Below, in pieces: positions 17,901 to 25,978 of a DNA stretch of 64,000 bases; position 1 is the first letter of the stretch, and each line of letters begins with the position of its first letter. The position numbers were made by a program, and so were the translations under genes. A model generated the notes under the pieces. That model had not been told where the DNA came from, did no database searches, and worked only from the letters and a program-made list of their open reading frames with translations. This DNA comes from Streptomyces cyaneochromogenes (GTDB taxonomy: Bacteria; Actinomycetota; Actinomycetes; Streptomycetales; Streptomycetaceae): NCBI RefSeq assembly GCF_003963535.1, contig NZ_CP034539.1:8432001-8496000 (forward strand), given 5' to 3'.

Positions 17901-18175
17901 TCAGCATGCGCCCCACCTACAGCTGCGCGCCCGAGGACGGCGCCCGCTTCGTCCAGAACCGCATCGCGCGCGAGAGCGACGAGGTGTGGGCAGCACTTCA
18001 GGCCGGGGGCCGGGTCTACATCTGCGGCGACGGCCGACGCATGGCCCCGGCGGTGCGGGAGGCGTTCATGTCGATCCACCGCAAGTACACCGGCGCGAGT
18101 GACGAGGAGGCGGCCGCCTGGCTGGCCGCCCTCACCAAGTCCGGTCACTACGTCGAGGACGTCTGGGCCGGCTGA
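14966..18175 (+). CDS. Self-sufficient cytochrome P450-reductase fusion (CYP102-like)
   Basis: Predicted 1069 residues, close to the 1049 of P450 BM3. ATG 14966 follows AGGAAAGG at 14951-14958. The heme domain (about 1-470) shows the oxygen-activation motif AGHETT at 273-278, ExxR at 332-335 and the heme loop FGNGERACIG with ligand Cys413. A flavodoxin-like FMN domain follows (about 490-640), then an FAD/NADPH domain (about 690-1069) with RHYSISSSAQ and SAGTGLAPFRG. CYP102 enzymes hydroxylate fatty acids and related chains using NADPH without partner proteins. A perfect palindrome just upstream indicates repression by a TetR-type regulator until substrate appears. Confidence 0.93.
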   Translation: MTHASVDTAQAIPERPALPLIGHALGIPRGADGLGHLVNEVKDLGPVFKIRIFGTETVLVGGLDLVTELSDETRFRKNLHPDLVEIRRLGGDGLFTAFSHEANWQKAHDILMPAFSLGAMRGYHATMLRVARSLIAKWDAAAAERPVDVPEDMTRLTFDTIGLCGFDYDFESFRRDEPHPFVEAMSRALAFTQAKGESIPGTQLFKWKQADQFRKDAALMTDLVDEVIRQRKASGDTSTDDLLGRMLHTRDAATGEPLDDVNIRHQVITFLIAGHETTSGALSFALYYLTKHPEVLARAQAEVDGLWGDTDTPEPEYGDIGKLTYIRQVLNESLRLWPTAPAFAVEPLEDTVIGGKYAVRKGETLMVLTPALHRDPAWGENVELFDPERFTPEQEEARPVHLFKPFGNGERACIGRQFALHEATLLLGLLVHRYRLIDHTDYELRVKQSLTIKPDEFTLKLARRTSGERRLTAAARSAGVGHDAPAARHATGTALTLLHGSNLGTCAGIARDLAADGDEHGFTPSVAPLNDAVGKLSSGSGPVVIVAASYNGRPTDDAAEFVTWLEGLEPGSLDGLQYAVLGVGDRNWAATYQRVPALIDERLTAAGATALLERGAADASGDFAGTVERWTGDVWTALLERYGDSAAGGPAATEPEESQGLYELQDAGDSVIDQLAARHGVQPMEVLDAYELVDMEHELGRSKRFLKLRLPDGVTYRTGDHLAVLPSNPDALVQRVADRFGLDLDRTVRLQARRRSRSALPVDRPLTLRRLLTDFVELQDPATQEQVAVLAEHTACPPEKRPLAELAATDAETFHEQVTARGRSVLDLLERYHACELPFERFLELLPVMRPRHYSISSSAQAQPGEVDLMVSLLAAPHRGGEGTFHGIASHHLQTVTAGDTVQARVLPCSEDFRLPADPSVPVILVSAGTGLAPFRGAVLDRHHTKSTGTLLCYFGCDHPDVDYLHRGEFEAAEAAGAVSMRPTYSCAPEDGARFVQNRIARESDEVWAALQAGGRVYICGDGRRMAPAVREAFMSIHRKYTGASDEEAAAWLAALTKSGHYVEDVWAG

Positions 18176-18204
18176 CCTCAGCCGCCTCGGCCGCTCACCC
18201 CTCC

Positions 18205-18236
18205 ACGGCCACGGGTGCCGACGCGCCCGTGGCCGT
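18205..18236 (+). terminator. Terminator after P450 gene
   Basis: A perfect 11-bp stem (18205-18215 with 18226-18236) with a 10-base loop begins 30 bp after the stop codon. Confidence 0.65.
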
Positions 18237-18239
18237 CGT

Positions 18240-18965
18240 GGCGCGAACCTCCCGTCTACGTGCACCGAGCAGGCGATGGTCAGGACGTAGCCGATGCCGC
18301 GTGCCTCAAGGGCGGCGCGGAGCTGCGGGGTCCTGGCCGTTGGCTTCGCCGCCGGGCACCCAGGAGGCGGTGATCCCGGCGTCCAGCGCAGCGGTGAGCA
18401 CCTCCCGAGGCCGGACGGGGCTTGGTGGCGAACTGCACCGTATCGGGTATCCCGGCCCTGGCGCGGCGCTCGGGGCATGGGACCAGGAGTGTTCGGGGAG
18501 GTGGAGGCGCCGGTCGATCAGGGCCCGTCCCGGGCGGGTGGCCAGGCGAGGAACACGCCGACCGGGGCCTTTTCGTTGCGTCCCGCTGTGCCGGTGTACT
18601 GCCTTTGCACTCCTGCCGAGGAGCGGCCCTTCTTCAGGAAGCCGGTCTCGTCGACAACGAGAACGCTGCCGTCCATTCCGAGGTGTTCGGCGGCGTAGGC
18701 GCGAAGTCGTCGCGGACAGCGTCTGCGTCCCAGGGGGCGTAGCGCAGGAGACGCTGCATCGGCCCAGGCCGCGTATGGCCCGCCTGCTCGGCCTAACAGA
18801 TCCAGATGGGCGATCCAGAAACGGGCACTCAGCGGGTTGCCCGGTCTGCTGCTTCTCGGGTGATGTCGGCGTAGAGGCGGAAGAGGGCCGGGCGGGCTTC
18901 GCTGCTGTCTCGTTCGTGCAGGGCCGCCCAACGCCGGGCGAAACGGACTCGCCCGCCGCCTCCCC
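18240..18965 (-). pseudogene. Degraded IS701-family transposase
   Basis: Minus-strand fragments in several frames match successive parts of an IS701 DDE transposase: MQRLLRYAPWDADAVRDD, LVVDETGFLKKGRSSAGVQR, YTGTAGR, VGVFLAWPP, and near 18250 LRAALEARGIGYVLTIA. Frames change several times and stops intervene, so it cannot be active. No terminal repeats were identified. Confidence 0.8.
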
Positions 18966-19488
18966 CGGTAGGTTTCGTCATCGCCGTCTCGCCCGCGGTC
19001 AACTGGTTCCAGGAGGGACGCTACAACCTCCTCGCCGAACTGCGCGCCGACGGTGCATCGGCAGCCCGCACCAAGGCCGCGATCGCCAAGAGCGACACCA
19101 CCCGCCGACTGCTGAAACGCCACGCGACCTTCGAGGAGTACGTCACGGCGATGGGCGGCGTCGCGGCATGACCGCCGATCGCCGGAACTTCATCTCCAAG
19201 AACTACACCGCGGACGCCACGCTGGACCTCCGCGCCCTGCGCGGCATACCGGTATTGCTGACTCTCGCCGGCCATGACATCAACGTGGACATTGCCGACA
19301 CCGAGCGCACCTACCGCAGGGTGCTGGACGCAGGCGGTGCACTGACGGTCAGGCGTTACCCGGACGCGACCCATGCACTGCTCATGCAGTCCATCGAGCA
19401 GTCGAACCTCAAAGCGAAGCCCACCGCGATCTTCTCCCCCGCTCGCTCTTCGCGAACCGATTCCCGGACGGCCAGCGACAGTTCCTGA
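18966..19488 (+). pseudogene. C-terminal part of an alpha/beta hydrolase, frameshifted
   Basis: The plus strand reads VIAVSPAVNWFQEGRYNLLAEL to a stop at 19169-19171, then continues in another frame with NFISKNYTADATLDLRALRG, IPVLLTLAGHDINVDIADTERTY and PDATHALL. The last two look like the Asp and His regions of an alpha/beta hydrolase. The N-terminal half with the nucleophile is missing, apparently lost at the IS701 junction, and one base is gained or lost near 19168. Confidence 0.6.
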
Positions 19489-19725
19489 AGGATCCCGGCC
19501 GAGGCAGCAACGCCGCTTCATGACAGTCCCCCCAAGGTCGGCCATGGCGCGTGGTGCACGTTCGCGTGTACCGCCCGGTGCACGGTGACGCACGCCGCCA
19601 ACGCCGTCCGCGGCCAACTCGACACGGTCGTCGACGAGGACGCATCAGCCCTGGGCGCCGAGCAGTGCACGTGCGGCGGTCGCCTCCTGCCTGCGCGTTT
19701 TACTGTGCCGCATCGGGCCGGCCCC

Positions 19726-21297
19726 TCATCGGTCGGAGGCTCTGCTGACCAGACTTCCTGCCCATCCGAGCAGGAACCCGGCGGGGATCGAGATCAGCGT
19801 GACTGTCTGCAGCGGGTACCAGTTGACGTGCCAGCGCGGGAAGAGGGCGAATGCGGTCCCTGAGAACGCCGGCGAGGAGAGTTGCAGGACCACAGCGCAC
19901 GCGAGCCCCCCGTACAACGTCCAAAGAAGGCCTCCTCGGGTGTATCCCGTCCAGAAGGTGGAGTAGATCAGCGCAGGCAGCACCGTGGAGGCGGCAATGG
20001 CCATGGCCAGAGTCGTCAGGAACTGGATGTTCCACCCCTGCACCGCGACGGCGAGCACCATGCTCAGACTCCCGACGCCTACCCCGGCCCAGCGTGCGGC
20101 CACGACCCCGGTGCCCTCGTCGGGGCGTGTGCGTTTCCTGCGGGAGCGGAGGTCGTGGGCGACCGAGGCGGCAGCGGAGAGGGTGAAGCTCGCACTGGCT
20201 GCCAGGACGGCGGCGAACACCGCGCAGGCCACGAGTACGAAGAACCAGGCCCCGCCGCCTGTGGACGCACCCCCGGCCAGGTGGCTTGCCAGCCGCAACA
20301 AGGCGCTGGTGCCGCCTGGATCGGTCGTGGCGATGGTCCGGCTTCCGGCGATCGCTGCGGCCCCGAGCCCCATGATGGCGGCAAGCAGACAGAAAGCCGC
20401 TGTGATCGTGATGGCGTGGCGGACGACCCGCTGGGCGGACGGGCCATCGGCTGTCGTGTTGATGCGCATCACTATGTGCGGCATAAACGCGACTCCGAGG
20501 ACAATGGTCAGCTGCAGGCCAATGAAGTCGAGGCCGGCCGTGGTGGCCGAAGCGCCGGGGACCGCGCTCATGCCCTGGCCGAGGAAACGGTCGGGAAAGG
20601 AACTGCTCCTGCGTGCAGCGCTGATGACCGCGTCGGCACTCCAGTGGAAGTCGTGGAGCACGAGGGCGACAGTGAGCAGACTGGCCGCGGCGAGAACAAC
20701 CGCCTTGAAGATGTGGAGAGCGTTCGCGCTCCTCATCCCGCCGAGGGCGGACGCGCATATGATCAATGATCCGATCATGAGGGAAAGCACTTGCTGCGCG
20801 CCGGGTCCCGAGAGGCCGAAGAGCAGCGCGGTGGACACCCCCACTCCAGCGATCTCGAACATGAGCAGAAGGACGCAGATGGAGAGAGTGACCACGGCCC
20901 CTGCGATGCGTACCGCAGGGCTCTCCGCGCGTCGGGTGAGCAGATCGCCGACCGTGAAGCGGCCATGGTCGCGCATGGTCTTCGCGACCAGCAGCAGGAC
21001 GCCGAGGGAGAGCAGGAGACTCAGCGTGACGAAGAGGCCGTCGTATCCGCTGACGGCAATGGTTCCGGTGGTCCCGATGATGGTGCCGGCTGGGATGCAC
21101 TCACTGGACAGGGCAAAGGCATTGCGCAGTGTGCCCAGGGGCCGCTCTCCCCGGTAGTAGGCACTTACCAGATCCCTCTCCGGATCGGCCATCAAACTGA
21201 GGAAGAGTGCGCCGACCAGGAACATGCAGAAGCCGATTGTCAGGACCTGCGATGTGCCGTGCCCGATGAGTACGGGGGCTGCTGCTTCGAGCGCCAT
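19726..21297 (-). CDS. Sodium:solute symporter (SSS family)
   Basis: Predicted 523 residues from ATG at 21297. About thirteen hydrophobic helices are visible. Signature stretches of the SSS family include the YYRGERPLGTLRNAFALSSE region near residue 47 and later GLDFIGLQLTIVLGVAFMPHIVMR, as in acetate/pyruvate (ActP/MctC-like) symporters. It starts 5 bp after the stop of a DUF485 gene, the usual partner of monocarboxylate symporters of this group, so the two are translated together. It may import a short-chain organic acid or an amine-related substrate of the neighbouring operon. Confidence 0.85.
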   Translation of the reverse strand: MALEAAAPVLIGHGTSQVLTIGFCMFLVGALFLSLMADPERDLVSAYYRGERPLGTLRNAFALSSECIPAGTIIGTTGTIAVSGYDGLFVTLSLLLSLGVLLLVAKTMRDHGRFTVGDLLTRRAESPAVRIAGAVVTLSICVLLLMFEIAGVGVSTALLFGLSGPGAQQVLSLMIGSLIICASALGGMRSANALHIFKAVVLAAASLLTVALVLHDFHWSADAVISAARRSSSFPDRFLGQGMSAVPGASATTAGLDFIGLQLTIVLGVAFMPHIVMRINTTADGPSAQRVVRHAITITAAFCLLAAIMGLGAAAIAGSRTIATTDPGGTSALLRLASHLAGGASTGGGAWFFVLVACAVFAAVLAASASFTLSAAASVAHDLRSRRKRTRPDEGTGVVAARWAGVGVGSLSMVLAVAVQGWNIQFLTTLAMAIAASTVLPALIYSTFWTGYTRGGLLWTLYGGLACAVVLQLSSPAFSGTAFALFPRWHVNWYPLQTVTLISIPAGFLLGWAGSLVSRASDR

Positions 21298-21302
21298 GGT
21301 CG

Positions 21303-21545
21303 TCAATCTGCCTTCTCGGATCCGGAGTTGTCGTACCGGACGGCCGTCCAGACGAGCAGCGTGCCCTGGACGAGGGGGAGGGCCAGACTCACCGTGATTT
21401 CTCCGAAGATCTGGGATCTCAGCCAAGGCGGGTTCAGTGCCGAGAGAGTCAGGCCACCGAGGAACAGGCATCCATTGAGCAGGATGAATCGGGCCGTGGA
21501 GGATGCTCGGCCCGAGCGCTGCCGTCTGGTCAGAGGGTTCGGCAC
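21303..21545 (-). CDS. DUF485-like small membrane protein
   Basis: Predicted 80 residues from GTG at 21545, chosen because AGGAAGGAG lies at the right distance; an upstream in-frame ATG at 21593 lacks one. Two hydrophobic segments (about 20-35 and 47-65) with a short loop fit the DUF485 family, whose members accompany SSS monocarboxylate symporters. It is directly upstream of such a gene. Sequence similarity to DUF485 is partial, so the call relies strongly on context. Confidence 0.65.
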   Translation of the reverse strand: MPNPLTRRQRSGRASSTARFILLNGCLFLGGLTLSALNPPWLRSQIFGEITVSLALPLVQGTLLVWTAVRYDNSGSEKAD

Positions 21546-22427
21546 AGGGCTCCTTCCTGGATACCGCCCCGGCAGGGCGTACTTGGTTGGCATGGCACGG
21601 ACAGGGGCCGCCGATGATCAAGGGATCGCTCCGCGGCGCAACTTTGTGAAGAGCGCCGATGCGGGGGCAGCCGGAATCGTCGTGCACAGCCGGCCCGACC
21701 CTGATGTTCGCCTCCCGCGGTGCCGGTGCAGTGAGTGTGGCTCGCCGGCGGAGGCGACTGTAGGTCCCGTCGATGCCTGACGAACAGGGCGAAGGGGGCC
21801 AGAAAGAGGTACTCACCGGCCAAGAGCGTGATCTTGTGACCGATGACGTCCGGGTACGCACACCGCTGCTGCTTCACCTCCGCCGCCGCGGCGTCAGAGG
21901 CATCCCGGGCAGCCGCGGAAATGGACCACGCTCAGGCCTTGGCCGTCGGCTTGTGACAGTGCCGCTCGTCGACGGCAGCAGCCGCCCGGCGACGACTGCC
22001 CTCACGACGGCGGGCCACAGCGCGGGCGGGGCTTGGGTGGCCAGGTGCCTGCCGCCCGTACCGGCGGTGCTGCCTCCCCGGCGTCCGGTCCGGCTGCAGG
22101 TGGCGCTGTCCGCGCCCCGTGTGCCTGGCCGGGCACGAGTCTGCCTTGGAGACAGCCGTCTGGCCGCTGAGGCCCCCCGTGCGACCGCCCGGACCAGTTC
22201 CCGCCGAACGGCAGATGAATAGATTCCCTTCAGTCCCTGAAGAACGAAACCGCCGATCGGCTGAGGGAGAGAGCGGCTTCATCTGCCGCTCGGGTCGATC
22301 GGTTCGAGCTCTTCTGCGGCTGTGAGTCGCCCTGGCACGCAAACGCCGGGCCGTGCCTGCCGTGGCGGTGCTGTCACGCCGTACGGCCGTACTCATCAAG
22401 GGCGCCGAACATCACCTAGGAGTGTCC
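21546..22427. other. Gene-poor intergenic region between divergent units
   Basis: This 880-bp stretch should hold the promoters of the symporter operon (minus) and the amine oxidase operon (plus). No intact gene is seen. A minus-strand frame at about 21765-21877 reads like a membrane segment (KITLLAGEYLFLAPFALFVRH) with no start context and may be a relic. A fold-back element lies at 22209-22288. The palindromic operator found before the first amine oxidase copy is not present here. Confidence 0.5.
22209..22288 (+). promoter_or_regulatory. Fold-back element upstream of amine oxidase operon
   Basis: Arms of 11 bp (22209-22219 and 22278-22288) are exact reverse complements and enclose a smaller hairpin (CTTCAG-TCC-CTGAAG near 22229-22243). 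If transcribed this could be a structured 5' leader. I do not recognise a known riboswitch class. Confidence 0.4.
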
Positions 22428-23834
22428 ATGACCGGTTCACAGAGCAGTGCGCCCACGCGGGGCCGCCAGAGGAACGAAGCCGATGTGGTGGTGATCGGTG
22501 CGGGGCTGGCCGGTCTGACGGCGGCGCGGGAACTCGTCGCGGCGGGCAGGTCCGTGACCGTCCTGGAGGCCCGGGCTCGGGTCGGTGGCCGGTTGCTCAA
22601 CCACCGTCTCGGCGACGGTCAGGTCACCGAGATCGGCGGGCAGTTCGTGGGTCCCACCCAGGACCACATCCTGGCGCTGGCCAAGGAGGTCGGGGTGGCC
22701 ACTTACCGGGCCGCCGTCCCGGGTGAGAACGTGTACGTGCGCAACGGCAGGGCCAGGCGGTTCTCGGGGCACTTGCTGCCGGACCCGCTGGCGCTGCCGG
22801 AGATGGGTATCGCGCTGGCCCGCATCGGGCAGGCCGCGGCCAAGGTGGATCCGGCGGCGCCGTGGCGGGCCCCGAACGCCCGTGAGCTGGACGGTATGAC
22901 CTATGAGACGTGGCTGCGCAAGGCCGGGATCACGGGCGCCGCCGTCGATCTGGTCAACGTCTTCCTGAACTCCGCCTACGGCGGTGAGGCCCGTGACGCG
23001 TCCGCGCTGTTCAGCCTCTGGTACGTCTCCACGTTCGGCGACGAGACCCATCCCGGCACGATGGAGCGCGGCACCGGCACCACCGGCGGCGCCCAGGACA
23101 GCCGGTTCGTCGGCGGCTCCCAGCTGGTCGCGCAGCGTCTGGCCGAGGAACTCGACGGCCGGGTCCAGCTCAACGCGCCGGTGCGCCGCGTCAGCCAGGA
23201 CTCCACCGGTGTCACCGTGGTCTCGGACGCCGGTGACTGGCGGGCCGGCCGGGTGATCGTGGCCGTACCGCCGCTGGTGGCCTCGCGGATCGTGTGGGAC
23301 CCGCTGCTGCCGGCCCAGCAGGACCAGCTGTTCCAGCGCCTGCCCTTCGGCACCCTGATGAAGTGCGTCGCCGTCTACGACCGGCCGTTCTGGCGGGCCG
23401 AGGGCCTGTCCGGGATGGGCCTGCTGCGCGGCGGCTCCCCGATCCGCGAGATGTTCGACAACACCCCGCCCGACGGCGGACCGGGGGTGCTGATGGGCTT
23501 CCTCGGCGGCAGGGAATGGCGCAAGTGGGCCCACCGCTCGGCCGCCGAGCGCCGCGGCGCCGTCCTGCGCTGCTTCGCCCAGGTCGTCGGGGAGCGCGCC
23601 TTCGACACCGTCGACTACGTCGAGCAGGACTGGACCGCCGAGCAGTGGACCCAGGGCGGCCCCACCGCCGTCGCCGCCCCCGGCGTCCTCACCGACTTCG
23701 GCCAGTGGATGGGCCGCCCCCACCACCGCGTGCACTGGGCCGGCGCCGAGTTCTCCCCGTACTGGAACGGCTACATGGACGGCGCGGTCCGCTCCGGCCA
23801 GCACACCGCCACCGAACTCCTCCACCAGATCTGA
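22428..23834 (+). CDS. Flavin-dependent amine oxidase, copy 2
   Basis: Predicted 468 residues from ATG at 22428 after AGGAGT. Residues 18-468 are identical to copy 1 at 8094-9500: FAD motif VVIGAGLAGL, and C-terminal FAD contact in the segment from GAEFSPYWNG. Only the first 17 residues differ. It heads a five-gene operon with an SRPBCC protein, class II aldolase, PfkB kinase and aldehyde dehydrogenase, spaced by 37, 1, -4 and 1 bp. This context suggests oxidation of an amine to an aldehyde that is then processed by downstream enzymes. Its promoter region differs from that of copy 1. Confidence 0.9.
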   Translation: MTGSQSSAPTRGRQRNEADVVVIGAGLAGLTAARELVAAGRSVTVLEARARVGGRLLNHRLGDGQVTEIGGQFVGPTQDHILALAKEVGVATYRAAVPGENVYVRNGRARRFSGHLLPDPLALPEMGIALARIGQAAAKVDPAAPWRAPNARELDGMTYETWLRKAGITGAAVDLVNVFLNSAYGGEARDASALFSLWYVSTFGDETHPGTMERGTGTTGGAQDSRFVGGSQLVAQRLAEELDGRVQLNAPVRRVSQDSTGVTVVSDAGDWRAGRVIVAVPPLVASRIVWDPLLPAQQDQLFQRLPFGTLMKCVAVYDRPFWRAEGLSGMGLLRGGSPIREMFDNTPPDGGPGVLMGFLGGREWRKWAHRSAAERRGAVLRCFAQVVGERAFDTVDYVEQDWTAEQWTQGGPTAVAAPGVLTDFGQWMGRPHHRVHWAGAEFSPYWNGYMDGAVRSGQHTATELLHQI

Positions 23835-24336
23835 GCCCGACAACCACCGACAAGCAAAGGAAACCCCTGCCATGAACCGATTCTTCGTCGCCGAGACCGC
23901 CGTCATCGACGCCCCCGTCGAGCGGGTCTGGGACGTCATCTCCCGCACCGACCGCTACGCCGAGTGGGTCGCCGGCGCCATCGAGGTCACCGACCACCAC
24001 GGCCTCGCCACCGTCGGCAGGACCTACGCCGAACGCAACCGCACCCTCGGCCCGCTCAAGACCGACTCCATCTGGACCGTCCAGGAGATCGAGCCCCTCA
24101 AACGCCGCGTCGACACCGGCACCGGCTTCGCCCCGCTCCAGGACCTCACCAACACCTTCGAATTCCGACCCGTCCAGAGCGCCGACGGCCGAGAAGCCAC
24201 CGAAATGCTCTACCAGGTCGAGTACACCATCGGCCTCGGCCCGCTCGGGCTCCTCCTCGACGCCATCCAGCAGCCCGCGATGCGCGCCGGCATGCGCACC
24301 TCCATGGCCAACCTCAACACCCTGCTCCGTTCCGAG
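22479..24336. repeat. Inverted repeat arm 2 (1858 bp)
   Basis: Reverse-oriented partner of 7592-9449. The flanking coding bases differ in sequence but keep equal length on both sides (51 bases at the amine oxidase start, 21 bases at the SRPBCC end). This is what a gene-conversion tract between two diverged homologues would leave. Confidence 0.92.
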
Positions 24337-24357
24337 CACTCGACGACGGAGCGGTGA
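23872..24357 (+). CDS. SRPBCC-family protein, copy 2
   Basis: Predicted 161 residues, identical to copy 1 up to LLRSE and different in the last six residues (HSTTER here, ASRTAH there). It has the same START-like ligand-binding fold with N-terminal APVERVWDVISRTDRYAEW. It sits between the amine oxidase and the aldolase, with a single base separating its stop from the next start, so it belongs to the same mRNA. A role in binding a hydrophobic intermediate is inferred from the fold only. Confidence 0.87.
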   Translation: MNRFFVAETAVIDAPVERVWDVISRTDRYAEWVAGAIEVTDHHGLATVGRTYAERNRTLGPLKTDSIWTVQEIEPLKRRVDTGTGFAPLQDLTNTFEFRPVQSADGREATEMLYQVEYTIGLGPLGLLLDAIQQPAMRAGMRTSMANLNTLLRSEHSTTER

Positions 24358-24358
24358 C

Positions 24359-25039
24359 ATGTCGGCGACGAGTGAGTCCCTCGAAGAGCGGCGTCGTGCT
24401 GTGGCGGTGGCGTGTCACCGGCTGGCCGGTGAGGGGCTGCTGATCGGTACGGCGGGCAATGTGAGCGTGCGTGACGGGGACCGGGTCGCGGTCACCGCGA
24501 CGGGTGCGGTCCTGGGCCGGTGTACGCCCGAGGAGGTGACGGTGGTCGGCCGGGACGGCGGGGTACTCGCCGGGAGTCTGGAGCCGACGTCGGAGCTGGA
24601 ACTGCATCTGGGGATCTATGAGCGGTACGGCGCCGGTGCGGTGGTGCATACGCATTCGCCGCAGGCCACGGCGTTGTCCCTGGTACTTGATGAACTGCCG
24701 TGCGTGCACTATCAGCAGCTCGGGCTGGGCGGGTCGGTGCGTGTGGCGCCGTTCGCCGTGTTCGGCAGCCCGGAGCTGGCCGAGGAGGTGCTGGCGGCGC
24801 TGGAGGGCAGGTCGGCGGCGCTGATGGCCAACCATGGCGCGGTCGTGTACGGCCCGACGCTGGACAAAGCCCTCGAGAACGCCTTGTTGCTGGAGTGGGC
24901 GTGCGGTCTTTACCTGCGCGCCGCCCGGATCGGCACACCGCGGGTCCTGGACGTCGACCAGCAGACCGCCGTCGTCAACGCCGCGCTGCGGCGCGGTTAC
25001 GGCACCACCCGTCCCACAGGAGAGGACAGCACCCGATGA
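24359..25039 (+). CDS. Class II aldolase/adducin-family protein (FucA-like)
   Basis: Predicted 226 residues. It has the expected GTAGN substrate-phosphate loop (30-34), the acid in PTSELELH (Glu79), the zinc histidines in VVHTHS (97, 99) and a third in ANHGAV (159). Enzymes of this family cleave fuculose-1-phosphate, rhamnulose-1-phosphate or similar ketose phosphates to DHAP and an aldehyde; some members are decarboxylases or epimerases. It overlaps the PfkB kinase by 4 bp (ATGA), which implies translational coupling and a phosphorylate-then-cleave pair. Confidence 0.88.
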   Translation: MSATSESLEERRRAVAVACHRLAGEGLLIGTAGNVSVRDGDRVAVTATGAVLGRCTPEEVTVVGRDGGVLAGSLEPTSELELHLGIYERYGAGAVVHTHSPQATALSLVLDELPCVHYQQLGLGGSVRVAPFAVFGSPELAEEVLAALEGRSAALMANHGAVVYGPTLDKALENALLLEWACGLYLRAARIGTPRVLDVDQQTAVVNAALRRGYGTTRPTGEDSTR

Positions 25040-25977
25040 GTCAGACAGTCATAGCCCTCGGCGCCCACGTGTTCGACGTGCAGGTCCGTCCGGTCGAGAG
25101 CATCCCGCAGGGGCAGGGCGCGACCCTGGTGGAGCAGATCCGGTTCAGCCCGGCGGGGACGGCCGCCGGTACCGCGCTGACCCTGGCCAAGCTGGGTGCG
25201 GCGGTGCGCACGGCCGGCGCGGTGGGCGCCGACCCGATCGGTGACCTGCTGCTGAGCATGCTGGCCCGCCACGGCGTGGACACCTCTCTCGTGCTGCGCC
25301 GTGACAGCGCCCAGACCTCGGCCTCGGTGCTGCCCATCCGGCCCGACGGCAGTCGGCCGGCTTTCCATGTCCTGGGCGCGAACATCGCCTACGGGCCCGA
25401 CGACGCCCCCCACGCGCAGATCGCCCAGGCCACTCATCTGCACATGGGCGCGCCCGAGCTGATGGGCGGTGAGGCCGCGGCGAAGATCCTCGCTCCCGCG
25501 CGGGCCGCGGGGGTGGTCACCTCCGCCGACCTGCTCGCCTCCGGCGACAGCGGCCTGTTCGAGTGGATCGCGCCCGCGCTGCCGTATCTGGACCATCTGC
25601 TGCCCAACGAGGACCAGGTGCTCGGGCTCACCGGCGCGTCAACGCTGGAGGAGGGTGCGCGCAGGTTCCTCGCGGAAGGGGTCGGGTGCGTCGCCATCAC
25701 CCGGGGCGCCCGCGGTGCGCTGGTCGTCACCGACGACGAGGTGATCGAGATCCCGGCCTTCGCGGTCGACGTGGTGGACACCACCGGCTGCGGCGACGCC
25801 TTCACGGCCGGCTTCCTGCGCGGCCTCGGCCTGGGCCGCAGCCTCCGCGAATGCGGCGTACTCGGCTGCACCGCCGCCGCCCTGGTCGCACAGGGACTCG
25901 GCAGCGACCACGGAGACTTCGACCTCGCCACCGCCGACACCTTCGCAGCCACAGCCCCCATCCTGGAGTGCCACTGA
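25036..25977 (+). CDS. PfkB-family carbohydrate kinase
   Basis: Predicted 313 residues. The C-terminal signature DTTGCGDAFTAGF starts at residue 248, with the catalytic base at Asp254 in the anion hole. The N-terminal glycine-rich pattern (FSPAGTAAGTALTLAKLGA) matches the family, although the usual GGxxxN is altered to AGTAAG. Members phosphorylate sugars, nucleosides or related polyols using ATP. It is coupled to the aldolase before it and lies 1 bp before the aldehyde dehydrogenase. The probable substrate is a ketose or similar polyhydroxy compound made or imported by this operon. Confidence 0.88.
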   Translation: MSQTVIALGAHVFDVQVRPVESIPQGQGATLVEQIRFSPAGTAAGTALTLAKLGAAVRTAGAVGADPIGDLLLSMLARHGVDTSLVLRRDSAQTSASVLPIRPDGSRPAFHVLGANIAYGPDDAPHAQIAQATHLHMGAPELMGGEAAAKILAPARAAGVVTSADLLASGDSGLFEWIAPALPYLDHLLPNEDQVLGLTGASTLEEGARRFLAEGVGCVAITRGARGALVVTDDEVIEIPAFAVDVVDTTGCGDAFTAGFLRGLGLGRSLRECGVLGCTAAALVAQGLGSDHGDFDLATADTFAATAPILECH

Positions 25978-25978
25978 C

